64,000 bases of DNA from Roseibaca sp. Y0-43 (GCF_020667835.1 NZ_JAFMPR010000009.1:1-64000); one strand, 5' to 3'; positions 28,801 to 35,551 are shown, numbered from the stretch's first letter. Made by a program: numbers and translations. The notes: generated by a model from the letters alone, not told the origin.

Positions 28801-28950
28801 CAGCCCGCCCAGAAATGGCTGAAAGACCGCAAGGGCCGCGCGCTCAGCTTCGACGACGTGAAGCACTACCAGCGCATCCTGAAGATACTGGCCGAAACCG
28901 ACCGCGTGATGCAGACGATAGAGATGGATTTGGGGGATGACCCGGCCTGA
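25813..28950 (+). CDS. Single-chain restriction-modification enzyme (type IIG / type ISP-like, no helicase)
   Basis: A 1045-residue protein. Near the N-terminus GAPDFI (D55) and HLEAKD (E69, K71) fit a PD-(D/E)xK nuclease core. A helical connector follows, then an N6-adenine methyltransferase domain with SAM motif LDPATGTGTF (about 381-390) and catalytic NPPY (503-506). Residues about 710-850 resemble the target-recognition domain of type ISP enzymes (RPLDNRWSFYTGNSRGF). The Superfamily 2 helicase that true type ISP enzymes carry between nuclease and methylase is missing, so type IIG action is more likely. It should cut foreign DNA and methylate the host at one site. It is alone, without a separate specificity subunit or methylase. 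Confidence 0.83.
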   Translation: MTLISDFIARVQDVQKTGIAREHAYRPALHDLLKALGDDLEPVNDPARSEVGAPDFIILRDNIAIGHLEAKDIDIDIRAMKDANKRQKDRYVKGLANLIYTNCLDWDFYRNGELVASVKIADYLMGIQPIPDNYTQLENLLRDFIAQRPQTITSPRDLAERMAGKAILIKDVLFNALRTDADMQSELTGQYLAFKEHLIHDIAPEDFADIYAETIAYGMFAARLHDDTLDTFSRREALDLLPKSNPFLRSLFSYVAGVDLDDRIAWILDDLAAVFQAANVKKIMANFGKLTGQQDPFLHFYETFLAAYNPAKRKARGVWYTPEPVVNFIVRAVDEVLQTEFGLPDGLADTSKVTLDWDTGQTDNKGRAVTIKKEVHRVQILDPATGTGTFLAEVIKQIAPKIQGVAPGMWSGYIENDLIPRLHGFELLMASYAMCHMKLDMILTEMGYKPTSTPPRLSVYLTNSLEEGEPATQNLLFSQWLSREAKGANTIKRDMPIMCVIGNPPYLGEGGVSEGWLGTLMDDYKKEPGGKEKLRERNPKWLNDLYVKFIRLSSHLIEKNGEGVLGFITNHGYLDNPTFRGMRWHLLHSFDKIWVLDLHGNAKKKEVTPDGKPDKNVFDIQQGVSIIIGVKKKGARKGLAQVMQGDLWGARQAKYEALEAASLTAPVFEKLESPAPQYPLVRRDFATQEAYDAGFQINAFMPVNSVGIVTARDALTIDISKDELWRRVQVFASLEPEMARERFKLGKDVRDWQVAWAQEDANENLTQDRLERIAYRPLDNRWSFYTGNSRGFMCYPRYDVMRHMLEKNFALATARSNKNPSLDHFFCVDAIMETKCAERSTQSCLFPLYLYPDAQDLDQSRRVNFDPKLYAKLRKLATHPDHGTPDEVQVFDYIYGVLHCPAYRDTYAEFLKIDFPRIPWPKTPDEFWDVSAKGHTLRQLHLMDPATIGPTPYPFMGDGDNVVEKPRYEDGRVWINPTQYFDAAPEVSWGFYIGGYQPAQKWLKDRKGRALSFDDVKHYQRILKILAETDRVMQTIEMDLGDDPA

Positions 28951-29061
28951 CGCTCGCCCCCGCCCGCGATTGATTTTGCACCCCGCATCCGAGCGGCCAA
29001 GATCGACTACACGGCCCAGCGCCTACCCCCCTGCACCCCCTAGCATAGCCCAGAGGATACC

Positions 29062-29430
29062 ATGCCGACCCGCTTTCGTATGACCGCCCTGACCCTTGCC
29101 GCCAGCCTGATGGCCAGCACCGGGCAAGCCTATGTCTCTGGCGGGCATGAATACGGGCTGACCTGCAACCCGGACGGCTATGTGCTGACCTCGCGCTACC
29201 CCGTCGCGCGCACCAAGGGCTTTGGTGCAGCCACCCAAGTGGTGTCGGGTATCGAGAAGCTCTACCTTGGGAAAAGCTGCGATGCCTTCCACCCCATCTT
29301 TGGCGGCGGGCGTTGGTGCTGGGCGAATGGCGGTTTCGTTGCAGAGTTCGCAGAGTTCCGCTTTGGCTTCGCTCGGCAAGAGCTGCACTGCGAGGCAGAG
29401 CCGGGTTTGGGTCTGGAGTGCCTCTGCTAA
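29062..29430 (+). CDS. Small secreted Cys-containing protein, unknown function
   Basis: A 122-residue protein starting at ATG 29062 after AGAGGATACC, a good ribosome site. MPTRFRMTALTLAASLMAST is a Sec signal with cleavage near GQA-YV. The mature part has six Cys (in LTCNPDG, GKSCDAF, RWCWANG, LHCEAE and ECLC), suggesting disulfides in the periplasm or outside. I do not recognise the family. It lies between the restriction-modification gene and the recombinase of the island, so it is cargo. Coding status is supported by start, site and signal peptide. Confidence 0.65.
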   Translation: MPTRFRMTALTLAASLMASTGQAYVSGGHEYGLTCNPDGYVLTSRYPVARTKGFGAATQVVSGIEKLYLGKSCDAFHPIFGGGRWCWANGGFVAEFAEFRFGFARQELHCEAEPGLGLECLC

Positions 29431-29500
29431 GGTTCTGGAATCGGGCAGTTTTGGTGCGGTGTCCGTTAGCCTATACCCCAGCGGTCATGTTGAGGTGAGT

Positions 29501-29568
29501 CCGAAAGGGTGTCCGTAAGGGTTGACTCGGGCTTTCGGTCAGTCTACTCATCGGTCACTACCCTTTCG
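29501..29568. promoter_or_regulatory. Three related CCGAAAG sites around a candidate promoter
   Basis: CCGAAAGGGT (29501-29510) has its inverted match ACCCTTTCG at 29560-29568 (9 bp exact), and CTTTCGG at 29532-29538 is a third inverted copy of CCGAAAG. Between them TTGACT (29522-29527) and TACTCA (29545-29550) are spaced by 17 bases and form a plausible promoter for the recombinase starting at 29585. The cluster could be a resolution site, an autoregulatory operator, or both. Confidence 0.5.
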
Positions 29569-29584
29569 AACACTACGGACTGCC

Positions 29585-30223
29585 ATGACCACGATCTTCT
29601 ATGCCCGCGTCTCGACCACTGACCAGACCCTCGACCACCAAGTCACCCAAGCCCGGAAAGCGGGTTTCGAGATTGACGAGGTGATCGCAGACCACGGGGT
29701 CTCTGGGGTTGCCACGAAGCTCTCGGAACGCCGTGAGGGCCGCAGGCTGTTCGACAAGCTGCGCCGGGGGGATACCTTGGTTGTCCGTTGGGTGGACCGC
29801 TTGGGCCGCAACTATCAAGACGTGACCGACACCATCCGGCACTTCGTGCGGCAGGGGGTGACGATCAAGACGGTCATCAACGGCATGACCTTCGACGGGG
29901 CCACCACAGACCCCACGCAGCAGGCCGTCAGGGACGCGCTCATCGCCTTCATGGCGGCAACGGCACAGGCGCAGGCAGAGGCCACGAAAGAGGCCCAGAA
30001 AGCGGGCATAGAGGCCGCACGCGAGGGGAAACCGCAGGCCTACCGGGGGCGCAAGCCTAGCTATAGCCGGGAACAATTCGAGATGGTGCAGAACATGCTT
30101 GCGGGGGGCACGGCGGGAACCTCTGAGATCGCGAGGGCTACCGACTTGAGCCGCCAGACGGTGCTGCGCATTCGCAACGACATGGCAGAGGCAGAAGCCG
30201 CGTTGGCCCGGTGGGGGCTGTGA
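29585..30223 (+). CDS. Serine recombinase of the resolvase/invertase family
   Basis: A 212-residue protein beginning MTTIFYARVSTTDQTLDHQV, with catalytic Ser10 and nearby Arg8 (YARVS). LVVRWVDRLGRNYQD carries the conserved Arg residues of the catalytic pocket. The C-terminal part (EQFEMVQNMLAGG, SEIARATDLSRQTVLRIRND) is a helix-turn-helix for site binding. Length is typical of small resolvases. The frame is open 21 codons further upstream, but the family start is at 29585. It could resolve multimers of the excised element, invert a segment, or regulate its own promoter. No inverted gene cassette is obvious. Confidence 0.88.
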   Translation: MTTIFYARVSTTDQTLDHQVTQARKAGFEIDEVIADHGVSGVATKLSERREGRRLFDKLRRGDTLVVRWVDRLGRNYQDVTDTIRHFVRQGVTIKTVINGMTFDGATTDPTQQAVRDALIAFMAATAQAQAEATKEAQKAGIEAAREGKPQAYRGRKPSYSREQFEMVQNMLAGGTAGTSEIARATDLSRQTVLRIRNDMAEAEAALARWGL

Positions 30224-30355
30224 GGGAGCCTCAGGGTGCCCAGCGCCCGTTCCTGTCGCGGGGTATCTGTCTTGCCGAGGTGAATGTCCGCGTGGGCAAT
30301 TAACCCACACTTACGCCCTCACAAAACCGTTTCGGGCACACGCAAATCGACCGAC

Positions 30356-30383
30356 GGCCCCTGCCTGATGGCGGGGGTCTTTT
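30356..30383 (+). terminator. Terminator after the serine recombinase
   Basis: GGCCCCTGCC and GGCGGGGGTC form a 10-bp stem (two G-U pairs) with loop TGAT, followed by TTTT. It lies within the 207-base gap between the recombinase and the ParB-like gene, only 47 bases before the latter's start, so it may also act as an attenuator. Confidence 0.7.
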
Positions 30384-30430
30384 GCATTCCGGCCTTCTCA
30401 AGTGGCCGCGTGTTCACTCAAGGAAACCCC

Positions 30431-31240
30431 ATGACAGCCAAAGCGAAAACCCCACGAACCCCAACCTACCGCCGCGCCAATGTGAACCTGCGCGAGATCA
30501 ATTTCGACCCAGAGTTCTCCATCCGTGACATCCAAGAGCACCATGTCAGGACGTTGGTGGCTGCGCTGCGCACCAAAGGAAAGCTCGACCCGATCTTGCT
30601 TCTGGATGACAAAAGGAACCCTGAGCAGCCCAAGCTGACCTTGATCGACGGGCACCACCGGGTCGCGGCATACAAGACGCAGCAGCGGTCACAAAAACAC
30701 CCCAAGCCAGTGAATGCCCTCATCGTGTCATGTGATGAGATCACGGCGCACCGTCTGGCCGCCCAGCGCAACAGCAAAGACAAGCTACCTCTGACCACCA
30801 CAGAGAAGCTGAATCTGGCTTGGAAGCTGGTTTGGCTTTCAGAGGCCGCGCTCTCGAAGGCCGAGATTGTGAACGACACGGGGGTCAGTCGCACGACCGT
30901 CCACAACATGCGCAAGCGCCGCAGGCAGATGCTAGAGGCTGGAAAGGAACCGACAGGGGAATGGTGGAAAGACTCGAAAGACAACAGCCTAGGGACACAG
31001 GAGGAGACTGATTTGGACAAGAAGCTCGAGAAGTATGTCGACGCGCTGAAAGGTCCGGCTGAGGCGATGCGAAGGGAACCTGCCGAGGTGAAATGGGGCG
31101 TCCTTGAATATGTCTTCGGAACCTATGAAGCACGGCAAATTGCTTGGCACGGCATCTACACGGCACAAGACGATTTCGAGCTGGACGCACCCCAACTAGA
31201 ACATGTGATAACCGAACTAGACGAAAACTGCGACTTCTAG
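30431..31240 (+). CDS. ParB N-terminal domain protein with helix-turn-helix
   Basis: A 269-residue protein from ATG 30431 with AAGGA eight bases upstream. An N-terminal ParB/sulfiredoxin-fold domain is seen at about 15-105 (VNLREINFD, HHVRTLVAALRTKGKLDPIL, LIDGHHRVAAY). A helix-turn-helix follows (SKAEIVNDTGVSRTTVHNMR), then a charged C-terminus rich in Asp/Glu. Such proteins can bind DNA and CTP and act in partition, as nucleases, or as regulators. No parA gene accompanies it, so partition is unlikely and regulation or element maintenance is more plausible. It converges on the integrase gene. Confidence 0.75.
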   Translation: MTAKAKTPRTPTYRRANVNLREINFDPEFSIRDIQEHHVRTLVAALRTKGKLDPILLLDDKRNPEQPKLTLIDGHHRVAAYKTQQRSQKHPKPVNALIVSCDEITAHRLAAQRNSKDKLPLTTTEKLNLAWKLVWLSEAALSKAEIVNDTGVSRTTVHNMRKRRRQMLEAGKEPTGEWWKDSKDNSLGTQEETDLDKKLEKYVDALKGPAEAMRREPAEVKWGVLEYVFGTYEARQIAWHGIYTAQDDFELDAPQLEHVITELDENCDF

Positions 31241-31264
31241 CAGAGACACATGGTCACCTCTATT

Positions 31265-31280
31265 GTGGTCATATGACCAC
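31265..31280. promoter_or_regulatory. Perfect 16-bp palindrome between ParB-like gene and integrase
   Basis: GTGGTCATATGACCAC is its own reverse complement. It lies 24 bases after the ParB-like stop, in the 129-base convergent gap. It looks like an operator or binding site for a dimeric protein. A partial copy, ATGGTCAC, lies just upstream. Confidence 0.5.
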
Positions 31281-31286
31281 CTTGTG

Positions 31287-31313
31287 CGGCCCTGAGGGAT
31301 ACCCTTGGGGCCG
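31287..31313. terminator. Bipartite hairpin between convergent island genes
   Basis: CGGCCC pairs with GGGCCG (31308-31313) and, inside, AGGG pairs with CCCT around a 3-nt loop. There is no T-run on either strand, so it is only a possible bidirectional terminator for the ParB-like and integrase genes. Confidence 0.35.
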
Positions 31314-31369
31314 TCACGAACACGGCCAGACGCCCACTGAACCCCAAGAAAACGCGGCGTTTGGCACTG

Positions 31370-32989
31370 TTAGACGTCATATCGGGGGAATCGGCTGATT
31401 GCCTCTGCGATGTCCTCTAGCGAAGGCGTCTCATAGATTGCCCCAACACTACCCGAACTATGCCCGCAAATCCCGTCCCTCAGTCGCTGTTCGATTCCTG
31501 CCCGTGCAGCTCTGCGTTTGAACGTATGCCGCCAAGCATGGTTTGGCCGAATTCGCGGGTCTTCGACTCCCTGCTTCCGAACCCAGTCTGCAAGCTTGGT
31601 CCGCGCAATCACATGCGGGGGCCGAGGTGGGTTCAGCGGGTCTATCGGGGTATCGCTAGCAGGCTTGCAGAAGAGATAGCCGTCATTGCTATCAGCGACA
31701 AAATCAATGAGGCCTTGCTCCAAAAGGTGCTCATGCAGCACAACTTCACGAAACTTGTCACCCTTTACCGCTCCAGCTTCGGGTGTGATGGTGATGAACC
31801 AAAACCCTGAGCGGTGACGCTGGAAATCTTGCTTTCTTAGCTGAGTGATTTCCCCAACGCGCGCACCCGTGTAGGCACAAATCCAAGGCACCCAGCGATA
31901 CGCGGCCCGGAGTTGTTCCCCAATGCGCGGTGACATGGGGGCAAGGCTTGCGTTCAAGATCAGCTTGATTTCTGCGTCGTTAAATTCGTCTTGCCGCGTC
32001 TTCGGCGGTTTTGCTGGGCCAGCTACCTTGACGCCTTCGAATGGATTTTTAGGGATTTTCTTCTGCTCGACAACCCATCCGAACACCCGGCGCGCAGCAC
32101 TCAACCAGATTTCGTTCACTGTGCGAGTGCCCCGCCCCTCTGTAATCAGGCTGTTTTTCCAGTTGATGGCGTCCTCTGCGGTGAAAAGCGCAACGTCCTT
32201 ACCTTCATGGGCAACATCAAGAGCTTGGAAAACACCTCGCCAGCGGTTGACAGTCGACGCCGCAGGTTTCCTTTCTGCCACCCAAGCTTCGAATGCTTGC
32301 CACGCGGTCCAGCCTGCAAGCTTCTCCTTTCGGACGACGCGCGCCAGATCAGACACGTCAGGGAATCTTCGAAGCCTAGTGTCTTCCCCGAAATCGCCCA
32401 AAGCGCGACGCCTGCGAACCCCAAGTGCTGCAACGAAGTCATTCTCGAGTGCATCAATAAGTTCACATCGCTGACCTTCTGACAGCCCTACCCCTTCAGA
32501 GATCAGAAATGCATCAATGTCGGAATGCGCCGCAACGAAAGCTCTGACACGCGCGGCATGTTGTGGTGTCCGTTCTTCGCTTTCGTCAAAGTCCTCTGGA
32601 TTACCAAGGGTTGAACAGCCGCTTTCGACAACCTGTTCGTAGGCGTCGTAGATATGTTCGATCTCTTCGGCAGTTTCAGGCGGGTCTGTGCGCTCCTGCG
32701 TGAACTCTGCATACCAGCGCCCGATAAGAGCGTGCATTTGCCGCTGAGTGAGCGTTTGCACCGAACTCGCATTGCGAATTCTGTCTATGCGATCTTCGAT
32801 TTCGGCAAGCCAGTCGAGGAACTCTCGCTTGGCACGGCCTGACGGCAACCCCGAATCTCTGCGAAAGCGTTCTTCTTGAGATTTCCCATACGCTGCCCGA
32901 TAGGCATCCCGAATGTCCTTTGGGATACCCTTTCGGGCAAACCAGTCGCCGTTCCTATCGCGCTTGAGAGACGTCATGCAGATAGCCAT
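31370..32989 (-). CDS. Tyrosine recombinase / phage-type integrase of the island
   Basis: A 539-residue integrase from ATG 32989 (AAGGG nine bases upstream); ATG 32977 is an alternative. Catalytic residues in order: Arg377 in TGARVGE, a Lys near 412, His484 and Arg487 in HAWRH, His510 in GHSSG, and Tyr519 in AIYET. A SAM-like core-binding domain occupies about 225-320 and an N-terminal arm-binding part lies before it. At 539 residues it is longer than classic phage integrases (about 350-400) and like those of alphaproteobacterial islands. It faces away from the tRNA it uses, 86 bases from the core site, and should catalyse integration and excision at tRNA-Leu(GAG). Confidence 0.92.
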   Translation of the reverse strand: MAICMTSLKRDRNGDWFARKGIPKDIRDAYRAAYGKSQEERFRRDSGLPSGRAKREFLDWLAEIEDRIDRIRNASSVQTLTQRQMHALIGRWYAEFTQERTDPPETAEEIEHIYDAYEQVVESGCSTLGNPEDFDESEERTPQHAARVRAFVAAHSDIDAFLISEGVGLSEGQRCELIDALENDFVAALGVRRRRALGDFGEDTRLRRFPDVSDLARVVRKEKLAGWTAWQAFEAWVAERKPAASTVNRWRGVFQALDVAHEGKDVALFTAEDAINWKNSLITEGRGTRTVNEIWLSAARRVFGWVVEQKKIPKNPFEGVKVAGPAKPPKTRQDEFNDAEIKLILNASLAPMSPRIGEQLRAAYRWVPWICAYTGARVGEITQLRKQDFQRHRSGFWFITITPEAGAVKGDKFREVVLHEHLLEQGLIDFVADSNDGYLFCKPASDTPIDPLNPPRPPHVIARTKLADWVRKQGVEDPRIRPNHAWRHTFKRRAARAGIEQRLRDGICGHSSGSVGAIYETPSLEDIAEAISRFPRYDV

Positions 32990-33036
32990 TTTGTAGTGCC
33001 CTTTGTAGCGAAGGGGCAACCACAAGTCGTTGAAAA
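32990..33036. repeat. Right-end candidate integrase arm sites
   Basis: TTTGTAG at 32990-32996 and 33002-33008, and AAGTCGTTGAAAA at 33024-33036, match the left-end set: the heptamer in direct orientation, the 13-mer inverted. They lie between the integrase start and the core site, where integrase or excisionase would bind and where the int promoter should be, so binding could also autoregulate int. Confidence 0.58.
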
Positions 33037-33074
33037 CACCTAACTATTTGGCATCACAACATAAAAGGCAAGGG

Positions 33075-33092
33075 ATGGTGCGGTCGAGAAGA
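33075..33092. repeat. Proximal attachment site inside tRNA-Leu 3' end
   Basis: An exact 18-bp copy of 25610-25627, covering the CCA, acceptor strand and part of the T-stem of the tRNA gene. The tRNA remains complete, as expected for islands that carry a replacement 3' end. Confidence 0.88.
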
Positions 33093-33162
33093 CTCGAACT
33101 TCCACGGGAGTTACCCCACAGCGACCTCAACGCTGCGCGTCTACCAATTCCGCCACGACCGC
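33076..33162 (-). tRNA. tRNA-Leu, anticodon GAG
   Basis: An 87-nt gene including an encoded CCA. The acceptor stem GCGGTCG pairs with CGACCGC; the D-arm is GGCGGAATTGGTAGACGC; the anticodon stem-loop CAGCG-TTGAGGT-CGCTG gives anticodon GAG (codon CUC, with CUU by wobble). A long variable arm (TGGGGTAACTCCCGT) and a T-arm with GTTCGAGTC follow, as in class II tRNAs. It is the target of the island. Confidence 0.96.
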
Positions 33163-33254
33163 ACGTGGGTGGTATGGCCGCCTGATAATCATTTCGCTGC
33201 GCGTTGAAAAGGGGAAAAAGCCGCTTGCCGGATGCCCGCCCCAGAAAAACGGCC

Positions 33255-33284
33255 AAAAAAAAGCGCGCCCGTCGCGGGGCGCGC
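33255..33284 (-). terminator. Terminator of the peptidoglycan-binding-domain gene
   Basis: On the minus strand GCGCGCCCC pairs with GGGCGCGC around a short loop and is followed by eight T (complement of 33255-33262). It lies 31 bases past the stop of the gene at 33315. Confidence 0.85.
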
Positions 33285-33314
33285 CTGGTCGGGGCCGATG
33301 CGGTGGCGCCGGGG

Positions 33315-34958
33315 TTATTGCAGGCTGAAAACCGGCAATGTCGCCGTGGCTTTTTGGGTCTCTGCCTCTGCTGGAGTGCTGAACAGAACCGCGCGCAGCA
33401 ACTCGTCCCGTTCGGGCTGCATGGGCGCGAAGACGGCGGTTTTCGCCGGGTCCAGACCGTGTTCATACCACGCCAGCGACAGGTCATCGCGCTGCGAGGC
33501 GCCAAAACCCTCGGCCAGATGGTGGCCCATCAGCTCGCCATAAGCGCGCTCGCCCATGGCCACCAGCAACAGGCCGGAACCGATGGCCAGAACCATGTCA
33601 TCCTGCATGTAGCCCACGGCCAGGCAGATGCGGGCCGTCGCGCCAAGCTGTTCGGGGTTCATGCCGGTTTGCAGCACAAACCCGCCCACATCGCGCATCA
33701 CCTCGTCACGCGGCTTGACCGAAAGCGCGCTGACATGCGGCTGCAAGCTGGGGGCAAAGCCTGCGCATTGGGCCGCGATCTGGTCGGGCGTCACACCTTG
33801 CACCTTGGCGATCAACGCCTCGCCATCGGCCATGGCATAGGTGCGGGCCAGACAGAACTGTTCGGCAATTACGACGGCGCGGTCGGCCATCGTGTCGAGC
33901 GTGGCAAAGCCACCATTGGCGTTTGTCAGCAGGTTGACCTTGTTGCAATGCGATGCAAGCGAGCGCGCCCCCTGCCCGCCCCCGAAGAAATTGGGAATGG
34001 CCGGGGCGGCGGGCGCGGCAGCCATTTCGGCATTCGGGTTGCGCGCGGCGGGTTGCGCCGAGGGAACGGACAGCGCCACCTCCGTGGTGGGCGTGGCAGG
34101 GGCTGCGGGCACGGCCGGTTGCGCCACGCTGACCGGGGCGCTGGTATCGGTCATGGTGCAGGTGCCGCGCGTGCAAGAGAACATCGCAGGCGTGACGTTG
34201 AACGCCTGGAAGTCGTTGCGCACATAGCCGTCGGGCGTGGACATGAAGGTCTGCACCGTGCAGGCCTGCGCCGAACACCAGAAGGCAGAACCAGTCACGG
34301 ATGTATCAAGGATATAATCGGTGCGCCCATCGCCATTCATATCGGCCAGCTGAATGAAGCCCGCGCGCTGCACAAGCTGTTCGGCATTCGGATCGGACGA
34401 GGCCGCGATTTCATCGACCGCTGTCGCCACCAAGGCGGGCAACCCGTAATTGCCCGCGCTGCGCGCCGGGCTGCGGCCCGACATCTCGTCGCGCACCACA
34501 AGGATCAGCCCGCGCATTCCCTGCGGGTGCGATGACACGGTCTGCGCCACCTGCGGCCCGCCCACGATCGCGCGCTGATGCGCCGTGACAAGGATGTTGC
34601 GTTCGAAATCGGTCAGCACGCCCGTGCCCGAGAACCCGGCAAAGACCTGGTACTGGCTGATCCCCTCGCGCGAGCGGCGGCCCAGAACCCCGTCGGCACC
34701 GCCCACGTTCCAGCCGAAATGGTTCAGCGCGGTCTGCACCGAACGGTTCTGTTCGCGCTGCGCAGAGCTGACGGCGGGGGCAGAACGCACCACGCGCTGG
34801 GTTTGCGGCGCGGAGCGGCGCTGCCCATTGGCAATGGCACCGCCGATAATGCCGCCGATGATCCCGCCAACCAGCCCGTCCTGCGCACGCGCCTGCTCTA
34901 TCGGAAAGGCGGCCACGCTCAGCGACAGGACCGCGACCAGACTGAATTTTCCAAACAT
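33315..34958 (-). CDS. Secreted protein with peptidoglycan-binding-like domain
   Basis: A 547-residue protein from ATG 34958 after GGGGAGA. The signal is MFGKFSLVAVLSLSVAAFPI with cleavage near ARA-Q. A glycine-rich GGIIGGIIGGAIAN segment follows, then a PG_binding_1-type repeat (about 75-120: VQTALNHFGWNVGGADGVLG). The middle has a FG-GAP-like DMNGDGRTDYIL and an Ala/Pro-rich linker. The C-terminal half is helical and tetratricopeptide-like. No catalytic site is seen. It is probably periplasmic and bound to the wall. Function is unknown beyond the domain. Confidence 0.72.
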   Translation of the reverse strand: MFGKFSLVAVLSLSVAAFPIEQARAQDGLVGGIIGGIIGGAIANGQRRSAPQTQRVVRSAPAVSSAQREQNRSVQTALNHFGWNVGGADGVLGRRSREGISQYQVFAGFSGTGVLTDFERNILVTAHQRAIVGGPQVAQTVSSHPQGMRGLILVVRDEMSGRSPARSAGNYGLPALVATAVDEIAASSDPNAEQLVQRAGFIQLADMNGDGRTDYILDTSVTGSAFWCSAQACTVQTFMSTPDGYVRNDFQAFNVTPAMFSCTRGTCTMTDTSAPVSVAQPAVPAAPATPTTEVALSVPSAQPAARNPNAEMAAAPAAPAIPNFFGGGQGARSLASHCNKVNLLTNANGGFATLDTMADRAVVIAEQFCLARTYAMADGEALIAKVQGVTPDQIAAQCAGFAPSLQPHVSALSVKPRDEVMRDVGGFVLQTGMNPEQLGATARICLAVGYMQDDMVLAIGSGLLLVAMGERAYGELMGHHLAEGFGASQRDDLSLAWYEHGLDPAKTAVFAPMQPERDELLRAVLFSTPAEAETQKATATLPVFSLQ

Positions 34959-35044
34959 ATCAATTCTCCCCAAGAAACATCGGTCGATGCTACCCGAAGT
35001 TGAGGATTCGAGATAACAAAAAGTTCAAGACGGGAAAAAACGCC

Positions 35045-35551
35045 TTAGCGCGGGGTCGGGTGGCCTTGGAGACTGCGTTGCAAGCGCGGGTAAAGAATCA
35101 GACTCAGCGCGATGGTAAGCCCCAACGCGATCAGCACATAGCCAAGCTCGGGCAGTTGCGGGAACAGCGTGCGGTTCACGATCCGGCCCGGCAGAAAATT
35201 GAAAAGCCCAGCCACCATCAACCCGTACCAGTATAGGTTTCGAAAAACCCGCCGATGTGCCGCGACCTGCCTCATACGCGCGCGGCGAATGCCTTCCCAC
35301 AGCGACCATAGCGTCAGCAGGGCCAGACCATGCAGCGGGCTGAATGGCCCGATCAGCGCAAACCCGTGGATGCCGAAGGACGACAGCGCCAGCACGGCCA
35401 TGGAAGCAACCCAAAGACAGCCAATCATCTTGTGCGCCCCTTGCCCCGGTCGCATGTAGAGCGCGACAGGCCCGAGCAGGATGGCCAGACAGGCCGCCGC
35501 GATATGAAGTTGAATGACAGGGCTAGCGGTCAGGATTGCGGACATGGTCAT
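35045..35551 (-). CDS. DUF2306-like membrane protein
   Basis: A 168-residue polytopic membrane protein from ATG 35551 (GGAGA upstream); ATG 35545 is also possible. About five hydrophobic segments are separated by short loops. Conserved features of DUF2306 are seen: an early His in LHIAAACLAILLGPVALYMR, GQGAHKMIG, and RRVFRNLYWYGLMVAGLFNF. The family function is not established. It is divergent from the LytTR regulator across 101 bases, so that regulator may control it. Confidence 0.7.
   Translation of the reverse strand: MTMSAILTASPVIQLHIAAACLAILLGPVALYMRPGQGAHKMIGCLWVASMAVLALSSFGIHGFALIGPFSPLHGLALLTLWSLWEGIRRARMRQVAAHRRVFRNLYWYGLMVAGLFNFLPGRIVNRTLFPQLPELGYVLIALGLTIALSLILYPRLQRSLQGHPTPR

Larger units (their letters stand above)
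25610..33092. mobile_element. Integrated genomic island in tRNA-Leu(GAG)
   Basis: An 18-bp exact direct repeat, ATGGTGCGGTCGAGAAGA, occurs at 25610-25627 and 33075-33092. The right copy is the 3' end of an intact tRNA-Leu gene, including the CCA; the left copy is a stray fragment with no tRNA. A tyrosine integrase gene lies just inside the right copy. Between the copies are a restriction-modification enzyme, a small secreted protein, a serine recombinase and a ParB/HTH protein. Outside are housekeeping genes. By hand count, parts of the island have clearly lower GC (27 of 60 bases at 28201-28260; 29 of 60 at 31681-31740). Nothing resembling replication, conjugation or capsid genes is present. 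Confidence 0.9.

Noticed and set aside
33855-34535. Plus-strand frames opposite the peptidoglycan-binding-domain gene
   Set aside because: The minus-strand gene has a signal peptide, domain, ribosome site and terminator; the plus frames have none.
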